DNA of 64,000 nucleotides, taken from NCBI GenBank assembly GCA_964489525.1, contig CAZAYY010000001.1, positions 211,285 to 275,284 on the forward strand, read 5' to 3'. Below are positions 5,727 through 20,700 of this stretch, piece by piece; position 1 is the first letter of the stretch, and every line of letters begins with the position of its first letter. Below the pieces are notes generated by a model. That model was not told the DNA's origin. It ran no database searches and saw only the letters and a program-made list of their open reading frames with translations. The stretch is from CAZAYY01 sp964489525. GTDB lineage: Bacteria > Chloroflexota > Anaerolineae > Anaerolineales > JABWBV01. The translations under genes were made by a program, and so were the position numbers.

Positions 5727-8700
5727 ATGACCGCAAACACCAAAAGTAGTAAAGCCCCCCACTCTGCGACCGGCGCAGCCCTGCGCCTGGTCCTCCCGGT
5801 CCTGATTGCAGGCCTGATCCTGCTCGGACTGGGTTTGGCTCTCCAGCCGGCAGATGCTGCGCTCGCCAGTGATGGCATCGCGGCCCTGTCGGGGTCAGCC
5901 AAGCAGCCCTTGCTCGCCCGGCCAGAAGCGGACCCGGTGTCGGTAGTGGCCGCTGCGCCTGCCTTGGCTCCCAATTTATTTGGGACGCTGGGCAGCCTGC
6001 AGCAGCAGAACTTCGACGCATCCGGGCTGCCTGCCGGTGCAACCACCTCGGGTACCCAACCCAACGCAGTGTATGTCCGGGCTCAGTCCCCGGCCGGCAC
6101 CAACTGGGGTGATGTCACCTACTACATGATGGTGGAAGTTGCCGTGATCTCCACGACCACGGGCCTGCCCGATTGGGACAACGCCGAGCTCTTCCGTTCG
6201 CCGGCCATGTCCAAGAACTTTGGCGAAGCCAAGTTCTACCCCTGGACGCTGATCTGGGGCCTCGAAACCGGCAAATACTACGCCTGGCGGGCCTATGAAG
6301 TGGCGGAAGACCAGGGAATGGGCAACAAGGTGGCTGCGGCTACCGCCAGCCTGGTTGTTGGCGCTCCTCTGAACAGCTTCAACACCGTGGGCGCCCTCGG
6401 CGGCGGCACGATTTACGTCATTACTGCCACCGACGATGCCTCGATTGTGCCCGATCAATTGTGCTCCTTGCGTGAAGCGGTCATCGCTTCCTGGAGCAAC
6501 GTGATCGTCAATGAGTGCCCGGCCGGTCACCCGACCCTGTTGGACGTCATCGTTTTGCTGGATGACACCTACCACATCACCAATGATGGTTTCGACGTAG
6601 ACACCGCCGACATTGACTTTGACCCCGACGGCGGCCCGACCCTGATCATCGGCGCTGGTATGGGCGAGACTTTCATCGAAGTGGAATACACCCTCTACGC
6701 TCGTGCATTTGAAGTCCTGCCCTCGGATGGCGCTGTGCCCGGTTGGGCTGTGCTTGGTACAGTCGGCAGCGCCCTGACCATGCAGGACCTGACCATCTCC
6801 GGCGGCCGCACCAACCTGCGTGCCGGCGACCAGTGTGTTGCTCCTCCGGCTTCTCAGGAGTATGATGGCGGCGCGCTCTACAACGCCCACCTTCTTGACC
6901 TCGATGGGGTTCGCCTGACCGATAACCAGGCCAACGACGGCGGTGCGATCTACAACACCGGCTTAATGAATATTGATAACAGCGTGATTGACAACAGCCA
7001 CGCCTACAACTACGGCGCTTCGAACTGCGGCGGCCGCGGCGGTGGTATCTTCAATACCGGGAATATTTATTTGACCGACTCCACCATCACCGGCAACACG
7101 GCAGATGCCCCGCTTGGAAATGAAGGCGGCGGCGGTATCTACAATACGACCGGTGCTGGCATCTGGATGGATGGCGCTGTGATTACTGAAAACACAGCCC
7201 GCGCTGGCGGTGGTTTGAACAACCGCGGTTCGGTTTGGGTGGGCACTCCGGGCCTTGATGCCGGCTCGACGTTTGACGGCAATGAAGCTGCTTTTGGCGG
7301 CGGTATTTTTAACTCCGGCGGTTTATGGCTCTATTACAGCACGGTGTCCAACAACACGGGCACGGTGGTTGGCGGCGGCGGTGCTGGCGTCTACGCCCTC
7401 GGCGGCGGTTTGTGGATGCAAAACACTACCCTCAGCGGCAACCAGGCGCAGGGCGCCGGCGGCGGCTTGTGGGCTGGTAATGGCGCATCCATTTGGCTCA
7501 CGCATGCCACGGTTTACAACAACGTTGCTGGCCTGGGCGCTCCAGGCTATGCCGGCGGCGGTATTTTCTCCAACAACATCTGCGGCGCTCCGGCTGCAGG
7601 CGACCCGTTTATCTTTTTGCAAAACAGCATTGTGGCGGGCAACACTTCCAGCGGCAACCTGGGTGCGGGCAACAACATTGCCAACACAGTGATCACTGGC
7701 GGCGGCAACCTGGTGGGCGTCAACAATGTGGGCAATTTTGCTCTCGGCATGTGCCCCAGCACCCCCGGCAGCCTGGTGGATCAGTTGAATACCGGCACAG
7801 TTTCGGCCTGGACGACCGATCCGAAACTCGGCCCGCTGGCTGAAAACGGCGGCCCGACCAAAACCCACATGCCCCTGGTCCTCGGCCTGGGCAACTACAG
7901 CCAGGCGATTGACTTTCCTGGCACCGCCAATATCTTTTCTGATGACCAGCGCTACTTTGCCCGCCCGTGGGACGCCACCAACGGCGTCTTCGGCGGCCAG
8001 AGCGACATCGGCGCAGTCGAATTCTACGGCCTGCTCACCGGCCCCGGCGGCCCGGTGTACAATGCCACCCAAGGTATTGCGTACCCGACCCTGCAGCTCG
8101 CCCTGGATGATGCGAGCATGAATTACTACACCTCCACCCAGGAGATCTGGGTGATGGTTGGCGTGCCCCAGCCTTTCTACTGGCGCGATGGCACCTACCA
8201 GATTGGTTTCATTGACAGCCCGGTCCACCTGATGGGTGGCTGGAATGGTGCATTCCCCGGCGAAATCTTCTCCGGTGACACCCTCCTGGATGCCAATGGC
8301 GACGGCCGCCACTTCAAAATTGTGGGCGATCCGCTTGCCGTTACCATCGAAAACTTCAACCTGCGCGAAGGCGATGCCACCCAGGGTAATGCCGACGGCT
8401 ACGGCGGCTCGATTGCCGTTTACGGCTCCGACCTTACTTTGCTCGGTTCCATTCTCGAAGGCAACTACGCGGCTTACGGCGGCGCTATCTCCCTGGCTTC
8501 CTACCTGTATGTGGACTCCACTTCGTTCATTACCAACACGGCCGAGTATGGCGGCGCAATTTACGCCGAGGGCGAAGTTGATCTGGTCTATGTCGATTTC
8601 CTCACCAACACGGCCACCTGGGAAGGCGGCGCATTCTACCTGGAAACAGGCGACCTCTTAGCGAATGCCATCAATGCCCGCGCCAACAGCGCTGGTATCA

Positions 8701-11700
8701 ACGGCGGCGCCTTCTTCCTGTATGAAGCCAAAGCACCCTCGACCTTTGATTGGGTGAACTTCCGCTTCAACGACGCAGCGGCTGGCGATGGTGGCGCAAT
8801 CTTCAACGCCCACTTCGATACCCTGGTGGTGACCGGTCCGGCCTACAGTGAGTTCTACACCAACACCGCAGGCTATGACGGCGGCGCGATCTACTCTGAC
8901 CTGCCCCTGTCCCTGACCAACGTAGAAATGTACCAGAACACCGCCGATGAAGAAGGCGGCGCGGTCAAAGTGGATGATGGCCAGGATGGTTTGGTAACAA
9001 TCCTCGCCAGCCTCTTCACCGAAAACGCGGCCTTTGGCACGACTTCGTCCGACGGTGACGGCGGTGCGGTTTATGCCAGCGGCGACGTAATGGTTACTGG
9101 TTCCACCTTTACCGAGAACGCAGCCCGCCTTGCGGGCCCGTCTGGCGGTGAAGGCGGCGCGATTTACTCCACCAGTGGCAACGAAATCACCATTCTGGAC
9201 AGCTACTTCTACGACAACGCAGCCTACGATGAAGGCGGCGCCATCCAGGCGGATGCCAACATTGATGAAAGCGAAACGGTCAATATTGACGTCACTTTCA
9301 AGATTACCAATACCTACTTCGAAGGCAACTATGTCATCAACGATGACGGCGGCGCCGTTCAAATGAACCTGGGTGTCATGTACATCTGGGATTCTGAATT
9401 CTTCACCAACAGCGCCCAGAGCGACAGCGGTGGTGCTGTTGGTGTGGATGTCGGCAACATCGAAATCTACCGCAGCCAGTTCTGCTACAACACCGCTGCC
9501 GTAGATGGCGGTGCGGTTTGGGTGCGTGCTGGCGGCAGCTACCTCGGCACAGCCTACATCGAAGACAGCTACTTCTGTGAAAACGTTGCTGGCATCAGCG
9601 GCGGCGGCGCCTGGGTTGATGGCGCTACCACCATCGTCGGCACCACGGCCCTCGCCGTTCCGACTGGCGCCCCCTGGACCACTCCGGTGGGTGTGGCCAG
9701 CACCATCTTTGAGTTAAACGAGGCGCAGGGTAACGAAGGCGGCGGTGTGTACGTGAATAACGGCACCCTGACCATCACCAACACCCAGTTCCTCACCAAC
9801 ACTGCGGATGAAGATGGCGGCGGCGCTCATGTTGAGGAAGGCGATGCCTATATCTACACCTCCATGTTCATTGCCAACGAAGCGGCTACCGACCCGGACG
9901 CCGATGGCGGTGGTTTGAGCCTTGAAATCGGCAGCGCCTGGATCTGGACCACCTGGTTCGAGCGCAACAATGCTGAGGACGAAGGCGGCGGCGCCCGCAT
10001 CCTTAACGGCGACCTGTATTTGGACGATGTCACTTTCCTGCTCAACACCGCTGACAACAATGGCGGCGGCGCCTGGGTTGAAGGCAATCTCTACGACCTC
10101 GGCTCCAGCAGCAACTTCATCCTCAACACAGCCGATAACAACGGCGGTGGTGCCTTCGTGGATGACGGCGATGCCCGCCTGCACCTGACCATCTTCTACA
10201 CCAACACCGCCCTGAACAATGATGGTGGCGGCTTGATGGTGAACAGCGGCAGCGCTTACCTGACCAGCACCGAGTTTGTCTATAACGAGGCAGAGGTTCA
10301 CGGCGGTGGCGCTTACGTATCCGATTTCACCCAGCTCAACAGCAGCAACCTGTTCGACCGCAACGTTGCCCTCACCGGCAGCGGCGGCGGTCTGTGGACT
10401 GGTACCGGCCTGACCGACAACACCACCGACAGCCACTTCTATGACAACGAGGCAGAGGTTCACGGCGGCGGTGCCTATGTTGATACCGGCGATGTCAATC
10501 TGCTCGAAACCGACTTCGAACGCAACTCGGCCTACCTCGGCTCGGGCGGCGGTCTGTACGTCAACGATGGCAACCTGACCAGCGAAGACACCCGCTTCAT
10601 TGACAATTTTGCCGATGTGGACGGCGGCGGCGCCTTCGTCAACGGCAACCTGGACGACACCAACTCGCTCTTCCAGGATAACTACGCTGGCGAAAACGGC
10701 GGTGGTGCCTACATCACCGGCTCGTCCACCATTGACAGCACCAATTTCTTCTACAATATTGCCGACACCGGGTCGGGCGGCGGTTTGTGGAGCGGTCTCT
10801 TCGTAGACGACTCCACCTCTGCCAGCGAATTCCGCGGCAATACGGCTTACTATGACGGCGGCGGCGCTTACGTGAACAGCGGCAACGCCACCCTCAACCT
10901 GACCATGTTCTACACCAACACGGCTGGCTACAGCGGTGTTTTGAGTGTCACGTTGGGCATGGGTTCCGGCGGCGGTTTGTACGTCAACAACGGCAACCTG
11001 CAGGCCACCAGCACCGTGTTCTACACCAACACTGCCTGGAATGACGGCGGCGGCGCCTATGTTTCGAACGCCACCACCCTGATCAGCCAGAACATCTTCC
11101 AGTACAACACGGCTGGCGTCAGCGGCTTCTACAGCGTTACCCTGGCCAGCGGCTCCGGCGGCGGCCTGTGGACGGGCAACACCCTGACCGATATGACCTC
11201 CGACAGCCAGTTCGTGATCAACACGGCCTGGAACGATGGCGGCGGCGCATACGTGGATAACGGCGATGTCGCCCTCAACCTGACCGACTTCCTGACCAAC
11301 ACGGCTGGCCTCAGCGGCGTGTTTACCCCGACCATTGGCTTCGGCTCCGGCGGCGGTCTCTACGTTAACAACGGCGACCTCGACGCCACCTCGGCCAATT
11401 GGGAATACAACTGGGCCTTTGATGACGGCGGCGGTGCCTATGTGGATGGCGACACCCGCCTGCACAGCTCGAATAATTTTGCTTACAACTTGGCCTTCAC
11501 TGGCTCCGGCGGTGGTCTCTACACCACTGGCTACCTGCAGGACATTGACACCAACAGCCAGTTTGTCTTCAACACCGCAGCCATTGACGGCGGCGGCGCC
11601 TGGGTTGGTGCGCAAACCGAACTGATTGACACCGACTTCCTGACCAACACGGCCGGGTTTGACGGCGGCGGTCTGTTCTCGACCGACTACCTGACTGCAA

Positions 11701-14700
11701 CCGACGCCACCTGGGTGGACAACGTTGCTGGCGATGACGGCGGCGGCGCCTATGTCGAAACCAGCGGCGCCTGGCTGCTGCGCGGCACCTTCACCACCAA
11801 CACAGCCGTAGGTTCTGCTGAGGTTGGCGGCGACGCGGGCGGCGATGGCGGCGGCCTCTGGGCCGACAGCTACCTGACGGCCACCCTGACCACCTGGTAC
11901 ACCAACACGGCCGAAGATGACGGCGGCGGCGGCTACATTTCCGCTGGCAACGCCTGGCTCTACGATGCCTACTTCCAGGACAACTACGCCCTGGGTGCAG
12001 ACACCACCGGTATTGCCGATGAAGATGGCGACGGCGGCGGTTTGTACGTCGGCGGCAGCGCCTGGTCCTGGGGCACCGAGTGGGTGACCAACGCAGCCGA
12101 AGACAACGGCGGCGGCGCCTACATCGAAGTGGACTTCACCACGGAAGATAACTTCTTCGATCGCAACAATGCTGGCGCCCTGGTCCTGCCGGACGTCAAC
12201 GAACCTACCGAGGTATTCTACGGCGATGGCGGCGGCGCCTGGGTTGGCAACAACTACTACGACACCTCCTCGCTCTACGATCGCAACATTGCCGATTTTG
12301 ACGGCGGCGGTACATATGTCACCAATGCGGCCACCCTGACCAGCACGGTCTACCAGTACAACACGGCGGCCGGCGGCGATGGCGGCGGTCTCTGGGCCTA
12401 CACTGCCTGGATGACCGACACCCTCTACCTCGACAACCTGGCCGGCGATGACGGCGGCGGTGCCTACGTCGAATTCTACTTCGAGGTCTACAACAGCGAA
12501 TTCATCACCAACCTGGCTGGCGGTCGTGAAGACGAAGCCCTGGGTGGTGGTCTTGCCAGCCAGTACGGTGGTATCGTTGAAGGCTCGACCTTCACTGAAA
12601 ACACCGCCACCAGCCTCGGCCTGCTCCCCTACATCGAAGGCGCCTTCGGCGGCGGTATTTACGTCCGTGAATTCCTCTATATCTACACCTCGACGGTCGA
12701 ACTGAACACCGCCCGCGGTAACAACGCGGCCGGCGGCGGTATCGCCGTCAGTGAAGCCTCTCCGTTTGGCGGCGGCGGCGGCACCTACCTCTACATGGAA
12801 AACACCGAGGTGCTCACCAACACGGCTGAAAACGCGGCCTTCCCGCTCTTTGCGGTTGGCCCGGCCTGGGGCGGCGGCGTATACGTCCGCTGGGGTGATG
12901 CCTATATCACCACCAGCCACTTCATTGCCAACGAAGCCACCGATGGTGTGCTTGGCGGCAACGGCGGCGGTTTGGTCGTTTCCGGCTTCGCTCAGGTCTT
13001 CCGCACCGAGTTCCTGCGCAACAGCGCCACCTCCGGCGGCGTGGACAGCGGTGGCTTCGGCGGCGCGGCTTACATCTCCGGTGGGCCTTTTGGCTCCGGC
13101 GGCGCTTACTTTGAAAATGTGATTGCCGCTGGCAACCTTGCCGTTGGGCAGGAAGGCCATGCCTACGTATTCGATGGCGTGGATGGTCTTGTGCTGCACA
13201 ACACCATCGCCGGCACCCCGCCGCTGGTTCCGTCCTGCGGCTGTATCAGCGAAATCCCGCTCGAAGGCTCTGCGATCTTCATCGCCGACTTTATCGAAGA
13301 AGCGTATGTTGAAATTCTCGACACCATCATCACCAGCTACACCGTCGGCATTCGTGCTGAAAACGTGGGCGGCTTCGGTGTTTACGGATTTGAAGACTGG
13401 AACCTGTTCTACGATGTGGCCACCCCGGTGATTGGTCTCGTTCCGGGCGTCAACAGCTTCGTGGGCAACCCCCACTTTGCCGACCCGCTCAACGATGACT
13501 TCCACATCCTGCCTCCGTCCGAGGCGATTGACGCTGGCGATTACGTCGGTGTGGATCAGGACTACGACTACATCTTCCGCCCGCAGGGCCCGGCTGTCGA
13601 CATCGGCGCCTACGAACTGGCCCAGGTGGTCTGCGCTTACCCGGATACCGGCTGCCACTTCCATGTCTACCTCGACACGGCAGTCCTCCCGGCGCTGCTC
13701 ACCATTGACGTCTACACCAGCACGGCCCCGGCAGAACCCTACGTCTACGTCGACCTGGCTGAAACCCACACCTACATCAACGACAACGTCTACGCCCTGC
13801 TGCTCACTGGCAGTGACATGACCGACTCCGTCAAAGTGGACAACACCAATGGCGACGCCTTCCCGTACGGCGCTGGCGTCTGGTTCATGGGCCTCGGCGA
13901 AGCCGACTACACCGTCCTGACCGGCACGGTTGCGGTGATGGATGTCGTCTACGACTTTGACGAGTCCGTCACAGGCTCGATCACCGGCACCGCCACCACC
14001 GACGAAGGCACCCTGCACTTCTTCAGCGTGGAAGGTGACTCCTTCGACTTCCTCGACAAGGAAACCCTCACCCTGAACTACAACGTGCCGATGAACAACA
14101 TTCACATTGGCGATGCTCGCCCCGGCGCCCACGCGGTCTTCACTGGCGGCTACGGCACCTTTGGCGATGACTTCTCCCGTGTCACCCCGACTGCCCCGTT
14201 GAACAGCTTCACCCTGTTCCTGGTCAACCCGACCGACACGGTGACCTTCAACGGCTCCAGCGCCATGGACATGTTCATGAACCACGGCCTGGATAACTTC
14301 AGCGGCGAATACTACTACAACGGCCTCGGCGGCGACGACCAGCTCTGGCAGTTCTTTGGCGACCTCGCCAATGTCGGCCACATCTTTGGCTCCGCTTCGT
14401 ACTTCGACGGCGGCGATGAAGATCCCGACACTGACGGCGACTTTATCCGCCTGAGCCACGGCTCGTTCATCTCTACCACGCACAACTTTATTGACCCGGC
14501 CTCCGGCAATGTCCTGGTTGCAGGCGTCTACCTGCACTACACCGGCCTCGAGCCGATCCTGGATCAGCTGACCGTAGCCGATCGCAACTTCAACTTCATC
14601 ACCGGCCTGGGCGACGATGTCTACCTGGGTGACGATGCGGTCGCTGGCGACAACATGAACGAAATCTCCAGCAACAACAGCGAAACCGTCACCTTCCTGT

Positions 14701-17700
14701 GGGCCACCAACTCGGTCAACGTCTACACCCTCGACGGCGATGACGATGTGGTCGTGATGCCGTTCGACTCCGCCAGCACGGTGGATGTCGACTTCGGCGA
14801 CCCGACCTCCGTCAACATCTGGCTTGGCGATGGCAATGACACCCTGCTTGGCGACACCCTCACCAGCGCCCTCTCTGTTTGGGGCCAGGCTGGCAAGGAC
14901 GTCATCGAAACCGGCTCCGGCAACGACTTCCTCGCCGACGGCTCCGATGACGACGAACTGCAGGGCAACGCCGGTCACGACTGGTACCAACTGACCCCGG
15001 GCAGCCAGGACCTCCTGATTGACCCGTCCGGCCACGACACCCTGGACTTCAGCGGCGCCAGCCTCGACATCACGATTGACATGGACAAAGACACCATGCA
15101 GATCCTGGATGTCGCCGGCAACACGATCACCCTGATCGGCCGCTTTGAAGACCTGTATGCCACCAACAACGCTGGCGGCGACACCGCCACCATCAAAGTG
15201 CTGGCAGACGATGTCCGCTACGCCGATGGCAATGATCCTGTTGTTGAAGATACCGACTGGCTGTGGGTGGACGCCGACGGCCTGCCTGTGGTTGCCTTCG
15301 TGGAAACCCCCGGCAACGTCCTGCTGCCCAATGGCGACACCGTCCCGTACGATGGTTACGTCCAGATCCTGGGCATGCAGCCCGTCTACTTCTACGACTG
15401 GGCGGATGTCTGGATTATCAACACCACTGCCGACCTCGAACTGCTCAAGACCGGCCCGCTGACTGCGACCGCTGGCACCGAGATCGTCTACACCGTGGTC
15501 ATCACCAACAAAGACCGCACCGACATGCACATCTGGCCGGTGGCCGCTGAAGCCGCCACCTTCCAGGACAACCCGGCCTCCGAAGGCATCGTTGCCATCC
15601 AGGCTGCCTACCAGCGCTCCACGAGCATGGAATGGATTGAGTGCGCCGACATGTGGTCTTGCGACTTTGGCGAGATCCTCTACGGCGAGGTCATCACCCT
15701 GACCCTGACCGGCCTGGTAGACCCGGCCATGCCGATTGCCTACCAGCTCATCAACGAAGCCACCGTCTTCGCCACCAACACCCACGTCTACGAACAGGCC
15801 GACGACACCGACTCCTGGACGACCACGGTTGAAACCCGTGTCTCCCTCGGCGTCGAGAAGCAAAGCCTGAACGACACCATCGTGGCTGGCGGCGCTCCGG
15901 TGCTCTTCACCATCTCCGTCTGGAACGATGGCCCGTCCAACGCCTACAACGTCCAGGTCACCGACACCCCGGCCCTGTCCTTCACCCTGGTGAGCGACGT
16001 GGAACCGGCCCAGCAGTCGGCCATGTACAACATCGTCTGCTCGGGCGGCGTCTGCACCATCCCGGTGCTGCCTGCCGGCGCTTCGGTTGAACTGTATGCC
16101 CAGCTCGAAGCCAGCTCCGACATCTACGAAACCATGAACCTGCTGGCCAACAGCGTCTGCATCAGCGGCGTCACCGCCACCTACGTCAGCTACAACCCGC
16201 GGTGTGACGATGAGACCATCAACGTGGTTGATCACTTCGACCTCGAAATCGTCAAAGTGGCCACCGACTGGCAGTTTGCCGGTGAGTACATCACCTACAC
16301 CCTGTATGTTTCCAACAACGGCCCGTCCGATGTCTGGGGCTTCAGCCTGCGCGATCAGCTGCCCACCCTGCCGACCAACGCCATCATCAGCGTGGTCAGC
16401 GCTCCGGGTTGGAACCAGTCGCTGTTCGCTGCCCAACGCATCCTGACCTACAACGAAACTCGCCGCCTGCCGGCAGGGGAGATGTTCGAGTACACCATCG
16501 TGGTGGACACCAACCCGAACATTGAACCCGGCACCAGCCTCGAGAACGTGGCCACCATCACCGGTTGGAATCCGTCCAAGACCGAGCTCTTTGCTCCGAA
16601 CAACACCTCTCGCGCCGACACCTCGATCGTTGCCCTGGCCGACCTGGATATCACCAAGACCGGCCCGGACACCATCGTTGCCGGCACTGAGATTCAATAC
16701 ACCATCACCGTGACCAACACCGGCCCGTCCAAGGCCCACAGCGTGGTGATGGTAGACAACCTGCCCGACGAAGTCATCTTCATTGATGCCACCGTCAACC
16801 TGGGCGCTTGCGACAACAGCACCTGCCAGTTGGGCGACATGGAAGTCAACGCAGTCCGCACGATCACCATCCGCGGCCTTGTGCGCTCGGATGTTGCCTC
16901 GGGCGTCACCCTGACCAACGTTGCCACCGCCTTCTCGGACTCGAACTACGATGCCGACCCGACCGAAGCCGTTGCCACCTGGGATACCGACGTCACCACC
17001 GAAGCCTGGCTCTACATCTCCAAGGATGATGAGGGCAACAGCATCATGGCTGGCGGCGACCCGATCAACTACTACATCGTGGTCTGGAACGACGGCCCGT
17101 CCGATGCCTACAACGTCGTCATCACCGACGCCGTCCAGGCTGGCTTTGTCCTCAATTCCGACCTGATCGCAGGCGACCAGTATGAAGGCATGGGTATCAC
17201 CTGCACCGGTGATACCTGCACCATTGACCAACTGCCCGCTGGCGAAGATGTCCTCTTCATCGCCACCGTCACGGCCCTCTCCTCCACTGAGGAAGGCGCG
17301 GATGTGGAAGCCAACGAAGCCTGCATCGCCAGCTACACGGCCGATGTCAAGGGCGGTACCTGGTGTGACCTCGAACTGACCGACGTCCTCAACGAGGCCG
17401 ACCTGGTCCTCAACAAGACGGCCACCCCGACCACCACCGCTGGACGCACCATTGACTACGTCCTGACTGTCACCAACGCCGGCCCGTCCGACGCGACCGA
17501 CATCGTCATCGTAGACACCCTGCCTGTTCCGGTTGTGTTTGAATCCGCCAGCCCGGCTTGTATCTACAATGCCGGCACGGTCACCTGCAGCCTGGCCTAC
17601 CTGGATGTCTTCGACACCGCCAGCTTCACCATCACTGTCACCGTCAACCCGGATGTCTGGCCCGGCACCAGCCTTCACAACTCCGCTGTGGTGACCGCCG

Positions 17701-20700
17701 ATGAGTTCGACCCGGATCTGAACAACAACGAAGCCAATGCCGACACCAGCGTCCTGGCTGAATCCAACCTGACCCTGGTCAAGACTGGCCCGGCCACCGT
17801 GGTCGCTGGCACCGAAATGACCTACCAGATTGTGGTCACCAACGAAGGCCCGTCCGATGCCCGAGATGTCACCATCCTGGACGACCTGGCGGATGAGCAT
17901 GTCTCTCTCGTCAGCGCCAGCCTGATGGGCAACCCGTGCAGCGGCGCCACCTGTGAATACCTCGGCCAGCTGGCCGCAGGCGACAAGATCACCATGACCG
18001 TCACCGTGTTCGTTCACAGTGATGTCGAGTCCGGCACCATGATCTACAACACCGCCACCGCCGACACCGACAGCTACTACGACACCAACACCGCCGACAA
18101 CAGCATGACCATCATGACCGAGGTCGAGACGCAGGTCACCCTGAACATCGCCAAGGAAGATGTCAGCAACGAAATTGTTGCGGGCGGCGATGCGGCCATG
18201 TACATCATCACCGTCTACAATGCCGGCCCGTCCGACACCTCGGATGTCGTGGTCGTGGACACCCCGCAGACCAACTTCAGCCTGGTGGGTGACCTGACCG
18301 CTGGCAACCAGATGATCTCTTGCGCTGGCAATACCTGCACCATCAGCTACCTGGCTGTGGGCGAATCGGTTGAACTGTACGCCCTGGTCAAGGCTTCCCC
18401 GAGCACCCCGGCTGGCGTCCAGAACGCCAACCAGGCCTGCATCACCAGCTTCAGCGCCGACATCGCTGCCACCGTGCCCGCCAACGGCTGCGACATGGAA
18501 ACCACGGTTGTGGTTACCAACGCTGACCTGAGCCTCGGCAAGATGGCCCCGGCCACCGTGTTCGCTGGCGAATACATGACCTACACCCTGGTTGCCTACA
18601 ACAACGGCCCGTCGGATGCTCTGATGGTCACCGTCATGGATATGCTGCCTGAGGGTGTGACCTACGTCAGCTCCGCCGGTGCGGTCTGCATGATGACGGA
18701 CGTCCAGGAATACACCTGCTCGCTCGGCACGCTGGCCGCCAAGGCCTTCGCCACCTTCACCATCAAGGTCATGGTCGATGCCGACATCGAACCCGGTGTC
18801 AGCCTCGAGAACTATGCCCTGATCACCTCCATGACCCCGGATAGCGACCTGTTCAACAACGCCGCTTCCGCCGACACCAGCGTGGTTGGCCTCGCCGATC
18901 TGCAGCTCGATAAGGATGGACCGGACACCGTGGTTGCGGGTGAGCTGATCACCTACACCATCACCGTCTACAACGACGGCCCGTCCGACGCCCAGGCTGT
19001 GGATATCAAAGACGACCTGCCCGAATGGATCAGCCTCGTCAGCGCCACCGTGGCTCTGCCCGGCGCTGAAGGACCGGTCCTGTGCGGCGGCACCGTCTGC
19101 CAGGTGGGCGACCTGCCCGCTGGCGCCACCGCCACCGTCACCATCGTCGGTATGGTTGATGCCTCCACGCCAGAAGGCGAAATGCTCGTCAACCACGCCG
19201 CCGTCTTCTCCGCCACCGACGACGAAATGTCGGATGACAACCACGACATGGTTGAAACCGAAGTGGAAACCGTCGCCGATGTCGTAATCGAGAAAGTTGC
19301 ACTGACCGACCCGGTTGCCCAGGGCGCCTTCGTCCTCTACGAAATTCATGTGGAGAACTACGGCCCGTCTGACGCTCAGGATGTAGTCGTCACCGACATC
19401 ATCCCCGCTGGCCTGACCTTCGTCTCGATCAGCCCGTCCTCTGGCTGCACCTACCTGGCCGGCACCGTCACCTGCACCATCCCGACCCTGGCCGCTGGCG
19501 CTGCCGTGGACTACATGCTCGTCGCCATGGTTGACCTGGATGTCTTCGACAACACCGTCATCACCAACACCGCCACCGTGGCTTCCGACACCTTCGACCC
19601 GATGGCCGACAACAACACCAGCAGCGACAGCTTCACGGTCTACCCGATCCTGCGTGAAACCGACCTCTCGGTCACCAAGACGGCTACCCCGAACGTTGTG
19701 GCTGCCGGCGAAGAAATCGCCTACGAGATCATCGTTACCAACCACGGTCCGTCCCGGGCTAGCTCGGTCGAGTTGATTGAAAACCTGCCTGCGGGCGTCA
19801 CCGTCATCAGCATGGTTGCCTACAACCCTGACGATGAAGGCACCCAGTGTGACGAAGGCGGCGAATGCCACCTCGGCACCATGGAAGTTGGCACCGTGGC
19901 CACCATCAACCTGATTGTCAAAGTGGACGCTGGCATGCTGGCCTCCACCCTGATCAACGGCGTCACGGTCTTCGCCAATGAGCCCGATCCGGACCGCCTC
20001 AACAACTACGCTGAGGCCATCGTCACTGTCATGGTCGACGCCGACCTGTCCATCAGCAAGTCCGACAGCCCCGACTACGTTGAGGTTGGCGAGAAGTTGA
20101 TCTACACCATCACCGTCACCAACAACGGCCCGTCGGCTGTCCGCGGCATCAAAGTCACCGACATGCTGCCGGAAGAGGTCACCTTCATCGCCATCAGCTC
20201 CGATGAGGACTGCGTGGAAGCCTACGACGCTGACTGGAACCAGACTGGCGTTATCACCTGCGACGTGGATGACCTCGCCGCTGGCGAAACCGACACAATC
20301 GTCCTCGAGGTCCTGGTAACCGACATCCTGGCCGACATGACCATGATCTACAACACCGCCTGTGTCGCCGGCGACCGGCCCGACCTCGACAGCAGCAACG
20401 ACTGCACCACCATCGACACCACGGTCCGCTCCTTCGCCGACCTGCGTGTGACCAAGACCGCCAACAAGGATGAAGTCCTCAAGGGCATGCCCATTGAGTT
20501 CTACATCACTGTCCGCAACCTTGGCCCGCACATCGCCGTCAACGCCACCCTCGAAGACGTCCTGCCTGGCAACATGGTCTTCATCAACGCCGGCGTCTCC
20601 CAGGGCTCCTGCTCGCACGACATGGGCACTGTAAGCTGTGACTTCGGCCACCTGCTGCAGTACACCGAAGCCAACGGCTGGCCGGAAGTCTACATCACCC

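Noticed and set aside
8050..13620. CRISPR-like periodic repeats
   Set aside because: The period comes from in-frame protein coils with varying length and no constant repeat-spacer structure.
14800..15000. Classification of protein 1 as an RTX toxin
   Set aside because: There are only a few irregular GxGxD repeats, no C-terminal type I secretion signal is evident and an N-terminal signal is present.
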